A DNA stretch of 64,000 nucleotides from Paenibacillus sp. EZ-K15 (GCF_002573715.1 NZ_PDHM01000018.1:1-64000), one strand, 5' to 3'; shown: positions 16,377-24,797, numbered from the stretch's first letter. Program-made: numbers and translations. Notes: generated from the letters alone by a model not told the origin.

Positions 16377-16473
16377 GGGGCTGGCTGAGGTACTGGTGTC
16401 CTTCTAGGTCTTCAAAACCTTTTGGGAGACGTCTCGCGTCTCCGGTGGGTTCGATTCCCACACAGTCTCGCCA
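16377..16473 (+). tRNA. selC: tRNA-Sec (UCA anticodon), selC
   Basis: The 97-base gene includes a genomically encoded CCA (16471-16473). The anticodon loop CTTCAAA gives UCA at 16412-16414. The long variable arm has a 7-bp stem (GGAGACG with CGTCTCC), and the T arm is GTGGG-TTCGATT-CCCAC. The acceptor stem pairs GGGGCTG with CAGTCTC through two G-U pairs, and the discriminator is G. The extended acceptor and large variable arm are specific to tRNA-Sec. selB ends 17 bases away on the opposite strand. Confidence 0.9.
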
Positions 16474-16490
16474 TATACAATTCATTTTTA

Positions 16491-18383
16491 TTACATGATC
16501 CACTGTCTTTTATCGTTCTCTCTACGAGTAATTTGTAAATAATCTAACAACTCGAGAAACATAATCAGTTTTTTTCTTGAACCATTCAAAATGCCCTTTG
16601 CATCCTGTATACAAAATGCTTGATTGTTTGTTTTAACATATAACAATCTTAATTCTTCCTCAAAAGTTTGATGATGGATTAGATGCTTATCATCTAATCG
16701 ATAGGCAAGTTTGCTGTTAACAACATAATGAGTCAATTCAATATGAAGCTGTTCGGGTATACTTGCACCTCCCAAGTATTCACTCCATTCCAAAACTTCC
16801 AACTTATCATATTCTAATTTCTCCAACGCTTTTTCAAATCTAGAATTCCATTCCTCAGGTACATGAGGTGCGAACTCAGGTATATGAATAAAATGATTCC
16901 TTCTCAACAATAACCCTTCTTCTATTTCCTTGTTAATCACTATTTCACCTAACTTTTTAGGGATATTTCGTTGTAGTACTTGAATACATTCAGCTTTACT
17001 TATTCCAATACGGAGGGGAAATGATTTATGGTATTTCTGTATTTCCATTTTAACCTGTGATCTAACATTATCGTAAACCATACTAGACGTAAATAGATTG
17101 GGTTCGATAACAAAAATTTGATGACTTTGAATCATTCCCTCCAATATTTCATTTAATTTATCTCCGTATAATGATATCAATTTACTTAATTCGTTTGTGC
17201 TTAACATTTTATGTATTGCCAATGCGTCTAATATCCTGTCTTCCGGGCTTGCTTCTTTTTTATGTAACAGTTTTTCGATCGTTTTTTGACCATATCGATA
17301 TTTTTCACTTGATGCACTAATAATCCATCCTCCACCTATCGTTTCGACAGGCGAAGGTCGTCTTACAATAAAACGATCTCCACGTTTAACAACAATCGGT
17401 TTCTTCAATAAGATTTGGCACAGAACTTCAGAGTTATTATGTAATTCATTGCGATCGAAGAAGACAATATTTCCCGAGGTTTCATTTGTACCAGAGTAAA
17501 AATTAATAGTAGTACGTTGTTTTACAGGGTATTCAAGACCCTTTACTGTCTTAAGTGTAACATCAATCATGTTGCTAATTTCAAAGTCCGTTGATGAAAC
17601 GATAACGTCTCCCCTTCTTATTTTTTGTTTTTGAACCCCGCCAATGTTAATAGCTGCTCTCTGACCTGCCGTAGCTTTGTTCTTAACCTTGTTATGTATT
17701 TGAACTTCCTTAGCCTTTACTGGAATATGTTGAGGAAGTATGGTAAGAGAATCCCCACTTTCTAGAGTACCTTCATAAATCGTACCTCTTACAACTACTC
17801 CCTGACCATGAATTGTAAAAACTTGATCAATAGGCAGCCTCAAAATTCCATTTGAAATTCGTAGTGGGATCTTTTTTAACTTCTGAACAAGCATGTACTT
17901 AAGATTATCCAATCCCTCTCCACTTATGCTCTCCACATATAAAATTTCAACACCTTCAAATAAGGATCCTTCTACTGCCGATTTTATATCTTCTTCTATT
18001 ATTTCTAAAAATTCATATTCCACCCGATTTATTTTGGTCACAACAATAATTCCATGTTCTATCCCCAAGAGAGTTAGAATTTCGATATGTTCTTTAGTTT
18101 GGGGCATAACACCTTCATCTGCCGCGACAACTAAAATGACAAGATCTATACCAGCAACCCCAGCAATCATTTTCCGAATAAATTTTTCATGCCCTGGGAC
18201 ATCAATGATTGATGTTTCGAATCCGTATAATGAGAGTGGCGCATATCCGAGTTCAATGGAAATATTCCGCTCTTTTTCAACGATCAGACGGTCAGTATCA
18301 ATATTAGTTAATGCCTTTGTTAATGTCGTCTTACCGTGGTTGATATGACCAGCGATTCCAATTGTATAATACCGATGCGTCAT
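16491..18383 (-). CDS. selB: Selenocysteine-specific elongation factor SelB
   Basis: The 630-residue GTPase delivers Sec-tRNA to UGA codons carrying a SECIS hairpin. It has G1 GHINHGKT (12-19), G3 DVPGHEKF, EF-Tu-like domains II and III (GQGVVVRGTIYEG, GDRFIVRRPSPVETIGGG) and C-terminal winged helices for mRNA binding. The G4 motif reads TKIN rather than the usual TK/NKxD; the codon is AAT, so the guanine-specifying Asp appears as Asn. ATG 18383 is chosen because AAAGGTG stands six bases upstream. The gene is coupled to selA, 29 bases upstream. Confidence 0.93.
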   Translation of the reverse strand: MTHRYYTIGIAGHINHGKTTLTKALTNIDTDRLIVEKERNISIELGYAPLSLYGFETSIIDVPGHEKFIRKMIAGVAGIDLVILVVAADEGVMPQTKEHIEILTLLGIEHGIIVVTKINRVEYEFLEIIEEDIKSAVEGSLFEGVEILYVESISGEGLDNLKYMLVQKLKKIPLRISNGILRLPIDQVFTIHGQGVVVRGTIYEGTLESGDSLTILPQHIPVKAKEVQIHNKVKNKATAGQRAAINIGGVQKQKIRRGDVIVSSTDFEISNMIDVTLKTVKGLEYPVKQRTTINFYSGTNETSGNIVFFDRNELHNNSEVLCQILLKKPIVVKRGDRFIVRRPSPVETIGGGWIISASSEKYRYGQKTIEKLLHKKEASPEDRILDALAIHKMLSTNELSKLISLYGDKLNEILEGMIQSHQIFVIEPNLFTSSMVYDNVRSQVKMEIQKYHKSFPLRIGISKAECIQVLQRNIPKKLGEIVINKEIEEGLLLRRNHFIHIPEFAPHVPEEWNSRFEKALEKLEYDKLEVLEWSEYLGGASIPEQLHIELTHYVVNSKLAYRLDDKHLIHHQTFEEELRLLYVKTNNQAFCIQDAKGILNGSRKKLIMFLELLDYLQITRRENDKRQWIM

Positions 18384-18412
18384 AGTTATCACCTTTGCAG
18401 ATTAATTGTTTT

Positions 18413-19792
18413 TTATTTAAATATACGGTTTATCCCTTCCGCTACAAGTTCAATTTCGTCATTCTGTATCGTTCTGGCATCTAATAAAAGAGTGTTTTTT
18501 TGAATACGGGCGATGATTGGCGGATTACACTTTCGCAACTTCCGCTCTAACCATTGCACTTCAAACTTATCAGACCCCAGTGAGATTGCGAACGATGGCA
18601 ATTTTACTTCAGGCATCGTCCCACCACCAATTTCCGAATAAACTTGAACGACTTCGACATATGATTTAACTTCGTCCGTTAGTAAGCAATAAAGTTCTTC
18701 CGCCTTTATTTTAATAACCTGTGGAGAAGCTAGAATATCTCGAAGTGTTGGCAGTTCTTTTACAACCAATTCCTCATTAAGATAGAGTAAGAGAGTGGAT
18801 TCTAGAGCCGACAGAGTCAATTTATCAGGTCGTAAGGCTCTAGCAAGTGGATTTTTTTTTAGTCTATTTATCAACTCATGTGATCCAATGATAATACCCG
18901 CTTGAGGGCCTCCTAAAAGTTTATCGCCACTAAAGCTAATGAGATCTACTTTTTTTTCAACAACCTCTTTAATAGAAGGTTCGTTTCCTATACCATGTTT
19001 TTTCAAATCGTATAACACGCCGCTACCAAGATCTTCGTATACAGGAATATTATACTTATTCCCTAGCTTGACCAGATCCTTAGTATCTACTGACTGTGTA
19101 TATCCATTAATTACAAAATTACTTTTGTGGACTTTAAGTAATAGAGCAGTATTTTCATTTATTGCTCCTTCATAGTCATGTGTATGAGTGCGGTTTGTAG
19201 TACCGACTTCGTTAAGAATTGCTCCACTTTCTTTCATTATGTCAGAAATTCGAAATGATCCACCGATTTCGATTATTTCTCCTCTGGATACAACTACCTC
19301 TCTTTTTGCAGCGAGCACTAGCAGGATTAGAAATACAGCTGAAGCATTGTTATTAACAACCATGGCTGACTCTGCACCAGTCAAAGTCTTAATAATATGT
19401 TCGACTATGTCGTGTCTCGATCCACGTGTTCCGGTTTCAAGATTGTACTCTAGATTTGAATAACTTCCAGCTATTTTCATCAAATGCTTGTTTACTGCAA
19501 CCGGAAGTAAAGACCGTCCTAAATTAGTATGTAGAACAATTCCCGTCGCATTAATTACTGGTATCATATTAGGATTTAAACTCTGTGAAATAAATGTTCT
19601 AAGATCCTTAATCAATTCTTCTTCCGATAAAACGTTTACACTTCCTAACACACTTTCACTTCTCAATTTCTCAAGATATTGTTTAATTAATAAAGTTACA
19701 TAGTTAGTAGATACAGAGTAATCCTTTATTGTGCTCTTGATGTCAGGATTTTTTAATATATTTGTCACTGAGGGAATTGAACGAAGCTTCAT
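18413..19792 (-). CDS. selA: L-seryl-tRNA(Sec) selenium transferase SelA
   Basis: The 459-residue PLP enzyme converts Ser-tRNA(Sec) to Sec-tRNA(Sec) using selenophosphate. The family motifs are clear: INATGIVLHTNLGRSLL, NNNASAVFLIL, VYEDLGSG and the PLP-binding lysine K291 in SFSGDKLLGGPQAG. Full length for the family. It forms an operon with selB. selD, which makes selenophosphate, is not in this window. Confidence 0.95.
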   Translation of the reverse strand: MKLRSIPSVTNILKNPDIKSTIKDYSVSTNYVTLLIKQYLEKLRSESVLGSVNVLSEEELIKDLRTFISQSLNPNMIPVINATGIVLHTNLGRSLLPVAVNKHLMKIAGSYSNLEYNLETGTRGSRHDIVEHIIKTLTGAESAMVVNNNASAVFLILLVLAAKREVVVSRGEIIEIGGSFRISDIMKESGAILNEVGTTNRTHTHDYEGAINENTALLLKVHKSNFVINGYTQSVDTKDLVKLGNKYNIPVYEDLGSGVLYDLKKHGIGNEPSIKEVVEKKVDLISFSGDKLLGGPQAGIIIGSHELINRLKKNPLARALRPDKLTLSALESTLLLYLNEELVVKELPTLRDILASPQVIKIKAEELYCLLTDEVKSYVEVVQVYSEIGGGTMPEVKLPSFAISLGSDKFEVQWLERKLRKCNPPIIARIQKNTLLLDARTIQNDEIELVAEGINRIFK

Positions 19793-20151
19793 GTGATTCT
19801 CCTTTACTACAGGGATAATATACTCTACATTGAATTCCCATGATATTACAGTATAAGCATTATTTATTGTTCGAGCAACCTCTAGAGACGTTTAATTAAA
19901 AATTTCCTGTTTAATAGGAAGACAATAGATTCCGGAGCATCATAAATCAAAAGTCTAATATTAAAAATGTAGAAGTTCAGTTAGCACCTCGAACAAGCAG
20001 TTGAAAGCCTCGTGATTCAGGAAAGCAACTAATTGCTTTCATAAAAAATCCCTTTCAGCTAACAAGGTTACGTCCATCAAAATCAGATGTACTAAAACTC
20101 TTGCCTACCAAAAGGGAGGATATCTAAATACTATATTAGTGTCTCGTTAAT
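19793..20151. other. Intergenic region upstream of selA without a recognisable gene
   Basis: This AT-rich stretch holds an 8-bp hairpin (20021-20028 with 20033-20040) and an isolated GGGAGG on the plus strand near 20115 with no start codon in range. I see no transfer RNA, no SECIS-associated reading frame and no clear promoter. It marks the right end of the AT-rich segment. Confidence 0.4.
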
Positions 20152-20406
20152 TTATTCCTCAAGGAAAACAGCCAGTTCAGCTTCGATAGCAGCTTTGATC
20201 TTCTCGACGCATTCTTCCGTCGTTGCCGCGAATACACGTTTACCATTCACCAGTGCATATGGCCGCAGCTTGCACAGACCGCAAAGATTCATGCAATCGG
20301 CCCGCAGGACAGCGATTTCGGGATACAATTCCTCAAGATGCTCAAGTTCCAAAGCACTCATCAAGTTGCTGTCGCATATTTCCACAACAACAATCCCCAT
20401 CCCCAT
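20152..20406 (-). CDS. YuzB-like DUF1450 protein
   Basis: The 84-residue protein has the family cysteine pattern (EICDSN near the N-terminus, then CMNLCGLC) and RPYALVNGKRVFA, matching DUF1450/YuzB, a small family related to thioredoxin-like ferredoxins. Its function is unknown. The start at 20406 is supported by GGTGATAAAG upstream; the frame runs on to 20442 without a ribosome site. It follows an SDR gene on the same strand. Confidence 0.7.
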   Translation of the reverse strand: MGMGIVVVEICDSNLMSALELEHLEELYPEIAVLRADCMNLCGLCKLRPYALVNGKRVFAATTEECVEKIKAAIEAELAVFLEE

Positions 20407-20491
20407 CTTTATCACCACTATTCCATTTGACAATATGTTCATTCATTATGAGGAAAACGCCCGGTTTTGTCAAATCGGTCTTCGTGGAAGA

Positions 20492-21283
20492 TCAATGAAT
20501 GAGGGATTCCGCTCCGTCGATATAGATTTCCGTACCGGTAATATGGGAAGCGTCATCGGATGCAAGAAATGCTACAAGCTGAGCAACCTGTGCAGGTTGC
20601 CCCGGTCCATCCGCCAATGGCTGGTCCCCTTCCGGATATTCAATCGGGATCGTCACCTCGTCGAGTTCTGGCTTCGCGATCGTGCTCTCATCGATGTTAG
20701 TTGCAATCGCGCCGGGGCAGATGGCGTTCACCCGGATTTTATAACGTGCGAGCTCCAGAGCCGCCATCTTCATGAAAGCAACCTGTCCGGCCTTCGTGGT
20801 GCTGTATGCAGAGAAACCAAAACCGGTAAACACCCGATTACCGTTAATGGAGCTGGTAATGATGATGCTGCCGCCACGCTCCTTCAAATATGGAATCGCA
20901 TATTTTACCGTGGCAAACGTTCCTCTTAGATTGGTATTGATCGTAGCATCCCATTCATCAAGCTCCATGATCTCGATCGGAGCCTTGGTCCCATTGATCC
21001 CGGCATTGGCAAACACGATATCCATCTTTCCCCACTTCTCGGCAGCTTGGCTAAAGCAATCCTTCAGCGATTCCGCTTTGGAAATATCGCAGTTGCCGGT
21101 CAGTGCTTCGCCGCCGCCTTGCTCAATCGTTTGCTTCACCTTCTCTACGCGTTCACGATCAATATCGATCAACAGCAGTTTAGCTCCTTGCTCCGCCAAA
21201 AGAAGGGCTGCGGCCTGGCCGATTCCGGAACCAGCACCGGTAACGATGGCTACTTTACCATCCAAACGTTGATTTGTTGACAT
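20492..21283 (-). CDS. Short-chain dehydrogenase/reductase (paralogue 1)
   Basis: The 263-residue Rossmann enzyme has the NAD(P) motif TGAGSGIGQ, NAG (FANAGING) and the catalytic S-Y-K set (SSINGN, SAYSTTKAGQ), ending EIYIDGAESLIH. The acidic residue DIDRERV after beta-2 suggests NAD preference. ATG 21283 follows GGAGG by eight bases; the GTG two codons earlier is too close. The substrate is unknown. It is closely related to the SDR at 54241-55038, about two thirds identical by eye, including the unusual insertion with PIEYPEG and LADGPG. Confidence 0.88.
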   Translation of the reverse strand: MSTNQRLDGKVAIVTGAGSGIGQAAALLLAEQGAKLLLIDIDRERVEKVKQTIEQGGGEALTGNCDISKAESLKDCFSQAAEKWGKMDIVFANAGINGTKAPIEIMELDEWDATINTNLRGTFATVKYAIPYLKERGGSIIITSSINGNRVFTGFGFSAYSTTKAGQVAFMKMAALELARYKIRVNAICPGAIATNIDESTIAKPELDEVTIPIEYPEGDQPLADGPGQPAQVAQLVAFLASDDASHITGTEIYIDGAESLIH

Positions 21284-21355
21284 TGCCACAACCTCCTCGT
21301 TTAAGTTTTCCTGATTATAGATAACCCAACGAGTCGGTGTCTGAATCTTGGCTGC

Positions 21356-22438
21356 CTAAAGCTGGAACACCGCTGGTTTTACACATACCGGTTTGGATTG
21401 CGAGACCGTATATCCTGTAAAGGCAAGCTTACCGTCTTCCGGATTCACATTAAATAGTACAAGGTTATTCCCGTCTCTATTAGCGACAACCAGGAACTTG
21501 CCCCCAGGCATCAGCGTAAAGTGACGCGGGTGACCACCTTCTGTCGAAATATATTGAACCGGGCTTAAGCGACCGGTATCTTCATGCACGGAGAATACCA
21601 CAATGCTGTCATGTCCGCGATTGGACCCGTATACCGTTTTGCCATCCGCCGACACGGCAATCTCGGCGCAGTAACTCTCTCCGTCAAAATCCGCAGGAAG
21701 TGTCGATATCGTTTCCAGTATTTCTAAACGACCTTCGTTCGGGATGTAACGAAGCACCGTGACGCTGGAATTCAACTCGTTGATGACATAAGCGTAAGCA
21801 CCGCTTGGGTGGAACGCCAGATGACGAGGGCCTACACCTGCTTCCAGCTGGGTTTCGCCATGAAAGCTCAATTCTTGGGTATTCTCATTTACCGTATAAG
21901 CGAGAATTTTGTCCAGTCCCAAGTCCTGTACGAACACGTATTTACCATCCGGACTGTAAAACGCCGAATGCGCTCTGGATTGCTGATCTTCGCGTACAGA
22001 CACGAGATCCGCATGTTTCTTCTCATCCAGCAGTTCACCGGCTTGTCCATCCTTACCGATCGGATGAAGGCCTACCAAGCCTCCATGATAACTCGAAACA
22101 ATCAGATACTTACTCGCTTCATCACGCTGGATATGGCAAGTCGAGCTGCTCACACTGCGAACACGGTTCCGTTCGGTCAGCTTGCCGGCCATAGGGTCAA
22201 TCTCAAAGCTGATGATCTCGCCAGCCTTACCGCCATCCTCTGAAATTTCGCCAATGGCATATAAACGTCTGGCTTCCGGGTCCACGTTCAGGAAGGTCGG
22301 ATTCTTAATACCGGATACCTCTTCAAGCAGCTTCAGTTCGCCGCTATCCTCGTTAAATTCATATACGCATACTCCGCTTTGGTTGTCTTCCGCATACGCA
22401 CCTGTAAACAGCAGCGTACGCTGTGATGGATTCGCCAT
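21356..22438 (-). CDS. Lactonase-family beta-propeller (6-phosphogluconolactonase-like)
   Basis: The 360-residue protein has repeated seven-bladed propeller signatures (SGVCVYEFNEDSGELKLLEEV, GPRHLAFHPSGAYAYVINEL, VYGSNRGHDSIVVFSV, GGHPRHFTLMPGGKFLVVAN), as in the YkgB/Pgl lactonase family. Members hydrolyse 6-phosphogluconolactone in some bacteria, but the activity of Firmicute copies is seldom proven. The start at 22438 uses AGGAG 11 bases upstream. It is divergent from the small stress-protein gene at 22612. Confidence 0.85.
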   Translation of the reverse strand: MANPSQRTLLFTGAYAEDNQSGVCVYEFNEDSGELKLLEEVSGIKNPTFLNVDPEARRLYAIGEISEDGGKAGEIISFEIDPMAGKLTERNRVRSVSSSTCHIQRDEASKYLIVSSYHGGLVGLHPIGKDGQAGELLDEKKHADLVSVREDQQSRAHSAFYSPDGKYVFVQDLGLDKILAYTVNENTQELSFHGETQLEAGVGPRHLAFHPSGAYAYVINELNSSVTVLRYIPNEGRLEILETISTLPADFDGESYCAEIAVSADGKTVYGSNRGHDSIVVFSVHEDTGRLSPVQYISTEGGHPRHFTLMPGGKFLVVANRDGNNLVLFNVNPEDGKLAFTGYTVSQSKPVCVKPAVFQL

Positions 22439-22553
22439 AATGTCTATCTCTCCTCTCATTTATCTATACTTATCATGTTTTATGTAGTGTACTTTCAGTT
22501 ACCATGTTAACTTCAACCCCAATGAAAATCAAATGACTTGACGTCTGATGCCT

Positions 22554-22578
22554 GTTTGTCTTTTGTCATACCGGGTAT
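22554..22578 (+). promoter_or_regulatory. Sigma-B-type promoter
   Basis: GTTTGT (22554-22559), a 13-base spacer and GGGTAT (22573-22578) match the general-stress sigma-B consensus. The small-protein gene starts 34 bases downstream. Confidence 0.65.
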
Positions 22579-22611
22579 GTATGTATTATATCGACTGAAG
22601 GAGGTATTCCC

Positions 22612-22776
22612 ATGAAACAACCGAACAGCGAGGAAGTACGCAATCAGCAGAATACGGAGAATGACTCTCAGGAACAAAGGGACAAGGTGAAGAAACATCA
22701 GGATGTGGAGCCTCAGGCTGAGAATTGGAATCCTCGGGATCTTCCGGATCCAAACGATAAAAAATCTCAATCATAA
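22612..22776 (+). CDS. 54-residue hydrophilic protein, probable general-stress gene
   Basis: The small frame starts with ATG preceded by AAGGAGG at ideal spacing and ends at TAA 22774-22776. The product begins MKQPNSEEVRNQQNTENDSQ and is rich in Q, N, D, E and K with no hydrophobic core, so it is probably disordered. A tryptophan and several prolines lie near the end (NWNPRDLPDPNDKK). It sits behind a sigma-B-type promoter and before a hairpin, forming a complete one-gene unit. I recognise no family. Confidence 0.7.
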   Translation: MKQPNSEEVRNQQNTENDSQEQRDKVKKHQDVEPQAENWNPRDLPDPNDKKSQS

Positions 22777-22789
22777 TCGTTTATATAAG

Positions 22790-22819
22790 AAGGCCGCATG
22801 GCAATGTCCATGCGGCCTT
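22790..22819 (+). terminator. Hairpin after the 54-residue protein gene
   Basis: A 12-bp perfect GC-rich stem (22790-22801 with 22808-22819). The U tract is poor. One arm (CCATGCGGCCTTC) recurs in the hairpin at 23464-23495. Confidence 0.55.
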
Positions 22820-23047
22820 CAGGCTGTCGAGAACCCCTCTGTTTTTTGCAGGTGGTAAGTTTTTTCTTAATAGTCTCAAAACTAGGGGCCTCAGATCGTA
22901 TTAAATCTATTATTGTATTAAAAGATGAGTTTCCCCCATATAAAAAATCAAGTGTCGAAAAGTCCCCTGGACTTTCTCGAAACTCTGAAGACAGTCACTA
23001 AAGACTGTCTTATTTGTCTATAAAACTCTCAGCCTAATTATATAGGA
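22820..23047. other. Region without a clear gene, possible IS remnants
   Basis: This stretch holds phrases reminiscent of insertion-sequence ends (GGCTGTCGAGAACCCC at about 22822 and GTGTCGAAAAGTCC at about 22951) and a 9-bp hairpin (22988-22996 with 23003-23011) followed by ATTTGTC. A 67-codon plus-strand frame from 22798 overlaps the upstream terminator and has no ribosome site, so I do not call it. The region may be decayed transposon DNA. Confidence 0.3.
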
Positions 23048-23140
23048 TTAGCTAGCTGTGGCAAGAAAGTAGATAATAATAAACAAAGCAACAACTCCTA
23101 AGATAATCCACAAAGCTTTATTGTTCTTCATTTCACCCAT
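23048..23140 (-). CDS. 30-residue single-span membrane peptide
   Basis: ATG 23140 is preceded by GGAGGAG at good spacing; the stop is TAA 23048-23050. The product begins MGEMKNNKALWIILGVVALF and ends IIIYFLATAS: a short positively charged start and one membrane helix. Such peptides are common in Bacillales and often undescribed. It may instead start at the internal ATG three codons later. No partner is evident. Confidence 0.55.
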   Translation of the reverse strand: MGEMKNNKALWIILGVVALFIIIYFLATAS

Positions 23141-23241
23141 CAACTCCTCCACGCAAAATATTAAAATGTTTGAATTTACCAAATAAAAGGTAATATATAC
23201 CATAAAGGCACCAGCATATAACATATATACCCATAGGAGGA

Positions 23242-23400
23242 CAGATTTATGAGGTTCGGGTTCGCTATTGCCGATTGCGCGGGCTGCAAAACGTCAAGGA
23301 ACAAGCCTTGATGACAGCAGACGCGCAGTACATGGAGAAGATGGCGATCCACCTGGATCACCAGGAAAAACGGGGGAGTCCCCTTCCTCTCATCGATTGA
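23242..23400 (+). pseudogene. C-terminal fragment of an IS1182-like transposase
   Basis: In the frame ending at TGA 23398-23400 the sequence reads RYCRLRGLQNVKEQALMTA, then QYMEKMAIHL. This matches the typical C-terminal end (R-x-RGL-x-K-V-x-EQ-x-LMTA) of IS1182/DUF772-group DDE transposases. No upstream catalytic domain is present and no start codon supports the frame, so it is a dead remnant. Confidence 0.6.
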
Positions 23401-23415
23401 TTTCTACCTGAATGC

Positions 23416-23454
23416 AAAAAAGAAACCCATGGTCGTAAAATGACCTGGGTTTCT
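23416..23454 (-). terminator. Hairpin, minus-strand terminator
   Basis: The stem 23421-23429 / 23446-23454 is extended by GGTC/GACC with one bulge and followed on the minus strand by TTTTTGC. It may act as a second terminator for odhAB. Confidence 0.55.
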
Positions 23455-23463
23455 GGATACTTT

Positions 23464-23495
23464 GAAGGCCTCATGGTTATATCCATGCGGCCTTC
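23464..23495 (-). terminator. Hairpin downstream of odhB
   Basis: The stem is GAAGGCC-x-CATGG with its complement (one mismatch), about 27 bases after the odhB stop. The right arm repeats that of the hairpin at 22790-22819. Confidence 0.5.
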
Positions 23496-23522
23496 TTATT
23501 TATGCACATCTCTGGGCGGATA

Positions 23523-24797
23523 TTAACCTTCCAATAGCAGCGACTCTGGATCTTCAAGGAGCTCTTTAACCGTAACCAGGAAGCGAACCGCTTCGGAACC
23601 ATCAACGATCCGATGATCATAAGACAGTGCGATGTACATCATAGGACGATTCTCCATACGCTCTGCATCAATGGCTACCGGACGAAGCTGGATTTTGTGC
23701 ATGCCGAGGATACCCACCTGAGGCGTATTCAGGATCGGCGTAGACAACAGCGAGCCGAACACGCCGCCATTCGTAATCGTAAATGTACCGCCTTGCAGCT
23801 CAGACAAGGACAGGGCATTATTACGAGCTTTCGCAGCAAGATTGCCGATTTCCTTCTCAATCTCGGCAAAGCCAAGACGATCTGCATCGCGAACGACTGG
23901 AACAACAAGTCCTTCTTTCGCGGATACCGCGATACCGATATCATAGAATTTCTTCACAACAATATCATCGCCATCGATCTCGGCATTAAGATGCGGGAAT
24001 CTCTTCAACGCACCCACAACCGCTTTGGTGAAGAAGGACATGAAGCCGAGGCCTACGTCATGCTTCTCTTGGAAAGCTTGCTTACGACGCTTACGAACAT
24101 CCAGGATCGCTGTCATATCTACTTCATTAAAGGTAGTCAGCATGGCAGCCGTATGCTGCGCTTCGACCAAACGATTCGCAATCGTTTGACGACGACGAGA
24201 CATACGAGTGCGTTCTACCGGCTTTCCATACTCAGCAGCCGGAGCCTGTGCTGCCGGAGCAGCTGTGGAAGCTGCAGGCTTGCTTGGTGCTGCAGGCTGC
24301 TTGGCTTCATTATGATTCTTCACATCATCATGGTAAATCCGACCGATCGGGTCGCGGCCCTGTACCTGGTCCAGATCAATCCCGCGTTCACGAGCCAGTT
24401 TGCGTGCGGATGGCGATGCAGTCAGACCCGCTCCTTCCTCGTTCTGAGCCGGTACCGGAGCTTGCGGCTTCGGTGCTTCTGCCGCGGGTGCCGGAGCAGT
24501 CTCCGTTTGCGCGGATGCAGGAGCTTCAACAGCCTTCGGTGCCGGTGCGCTTGCAACGCCTTCCTGTGGAGAAATTTGACCGAGCACTTCACCGATCGTT
24601 ACATTCTCCCCTTCTTGACGAAGGATTTTTTCCACAACGCCTTCAGACTCTGCGCTAATTTCAAGATTAACCTTATCCGTTTCTAACTCGAGCAGCACAT
24701 CACCGATGTTAACGCTATCCCCTTCTTTAACGTGCCATTTGAATATTGTTCCTTCGGTGATGGATTCGCCCATAGCTGGTACAGTAATTTCGCTCAC
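23523..24797 (-). CDS. odhB: Dihydrolipoyl succinyltransferase, E2 of 2-oxoglutarate dehydrogenase
   Basis: The 424-residue E2 has a lipoyl domain (residues 1-76, lipoylated K42 in ELETDKVNLE) and an Ala/Pro-rich linker (about 80-130). The peripheral-subunit-binding domain follows (SPSARKLARERGIDLDQVQG), then a second linker and the acyltransferase core with catalytic SYDHRIVDGSEA near the C-terminus. It transfers the succinyl group to CoA in the TCA cycle. It lies five bases after odhA, an operon arrangement usual in Bacillales. The E3 subunit is encoded elsewhere. Confidence 0.96.
   Translation of the reverse strand: MSEITVPAMGESITEGTIFKWHVKEGDSVNIGDVLLELETDKVNLEISAESEGVVEKILRQEGENVTIGEVLGQISPQEGVASAPAPKAVEAPASAQTETAPAPAAEAPKPQAPVPAQNEEGAGLTASPSARKLARERGIDLDQVQGRDPIGRIYHDDVKNHNEAKQPAAPSKPAASTAAPAAQAPAAEYGKPVERTRMSRRRQTIANRLVEAQHTAAMLTTFNEVDMTAILDVRKRRKQAFQEKHDVGLGFMSFFTKAVVGALKRFPHLNAEIDGDDIVVKKFYDIGIAVSAKEGLVVPVVRDADRLGFAEIEKEIGNLAAKARNNALSLSELQGGTFTITNGGVFGSLLSTPILNTPQVGILGMHKIQLRPVAIDAERMENRPMMYIALSYDHRIVDGSEAVRFLVTVKELLEDPESLLLEG

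Noticed and set aside
22513..22774. Minus-strand frames opposite the 54-residue protein
   Set aside because: They are antisense to a frame with a much better ribosome site and promoter, and their predicted products look like shadow translations.
22798..23001. Plus-strand 67-codon frame
   Set aside because: It begins inside a terminator hairpin, has no ribosome site and its composition is not gene-like.
23281..23320. In-frame TGA TGA near the transposase remnant as a selenocysteine codon
   Set aside because: Two stops in a row in a short frame, with the adjacent frame matching a transposase; no SECIS-like hairpin seen.
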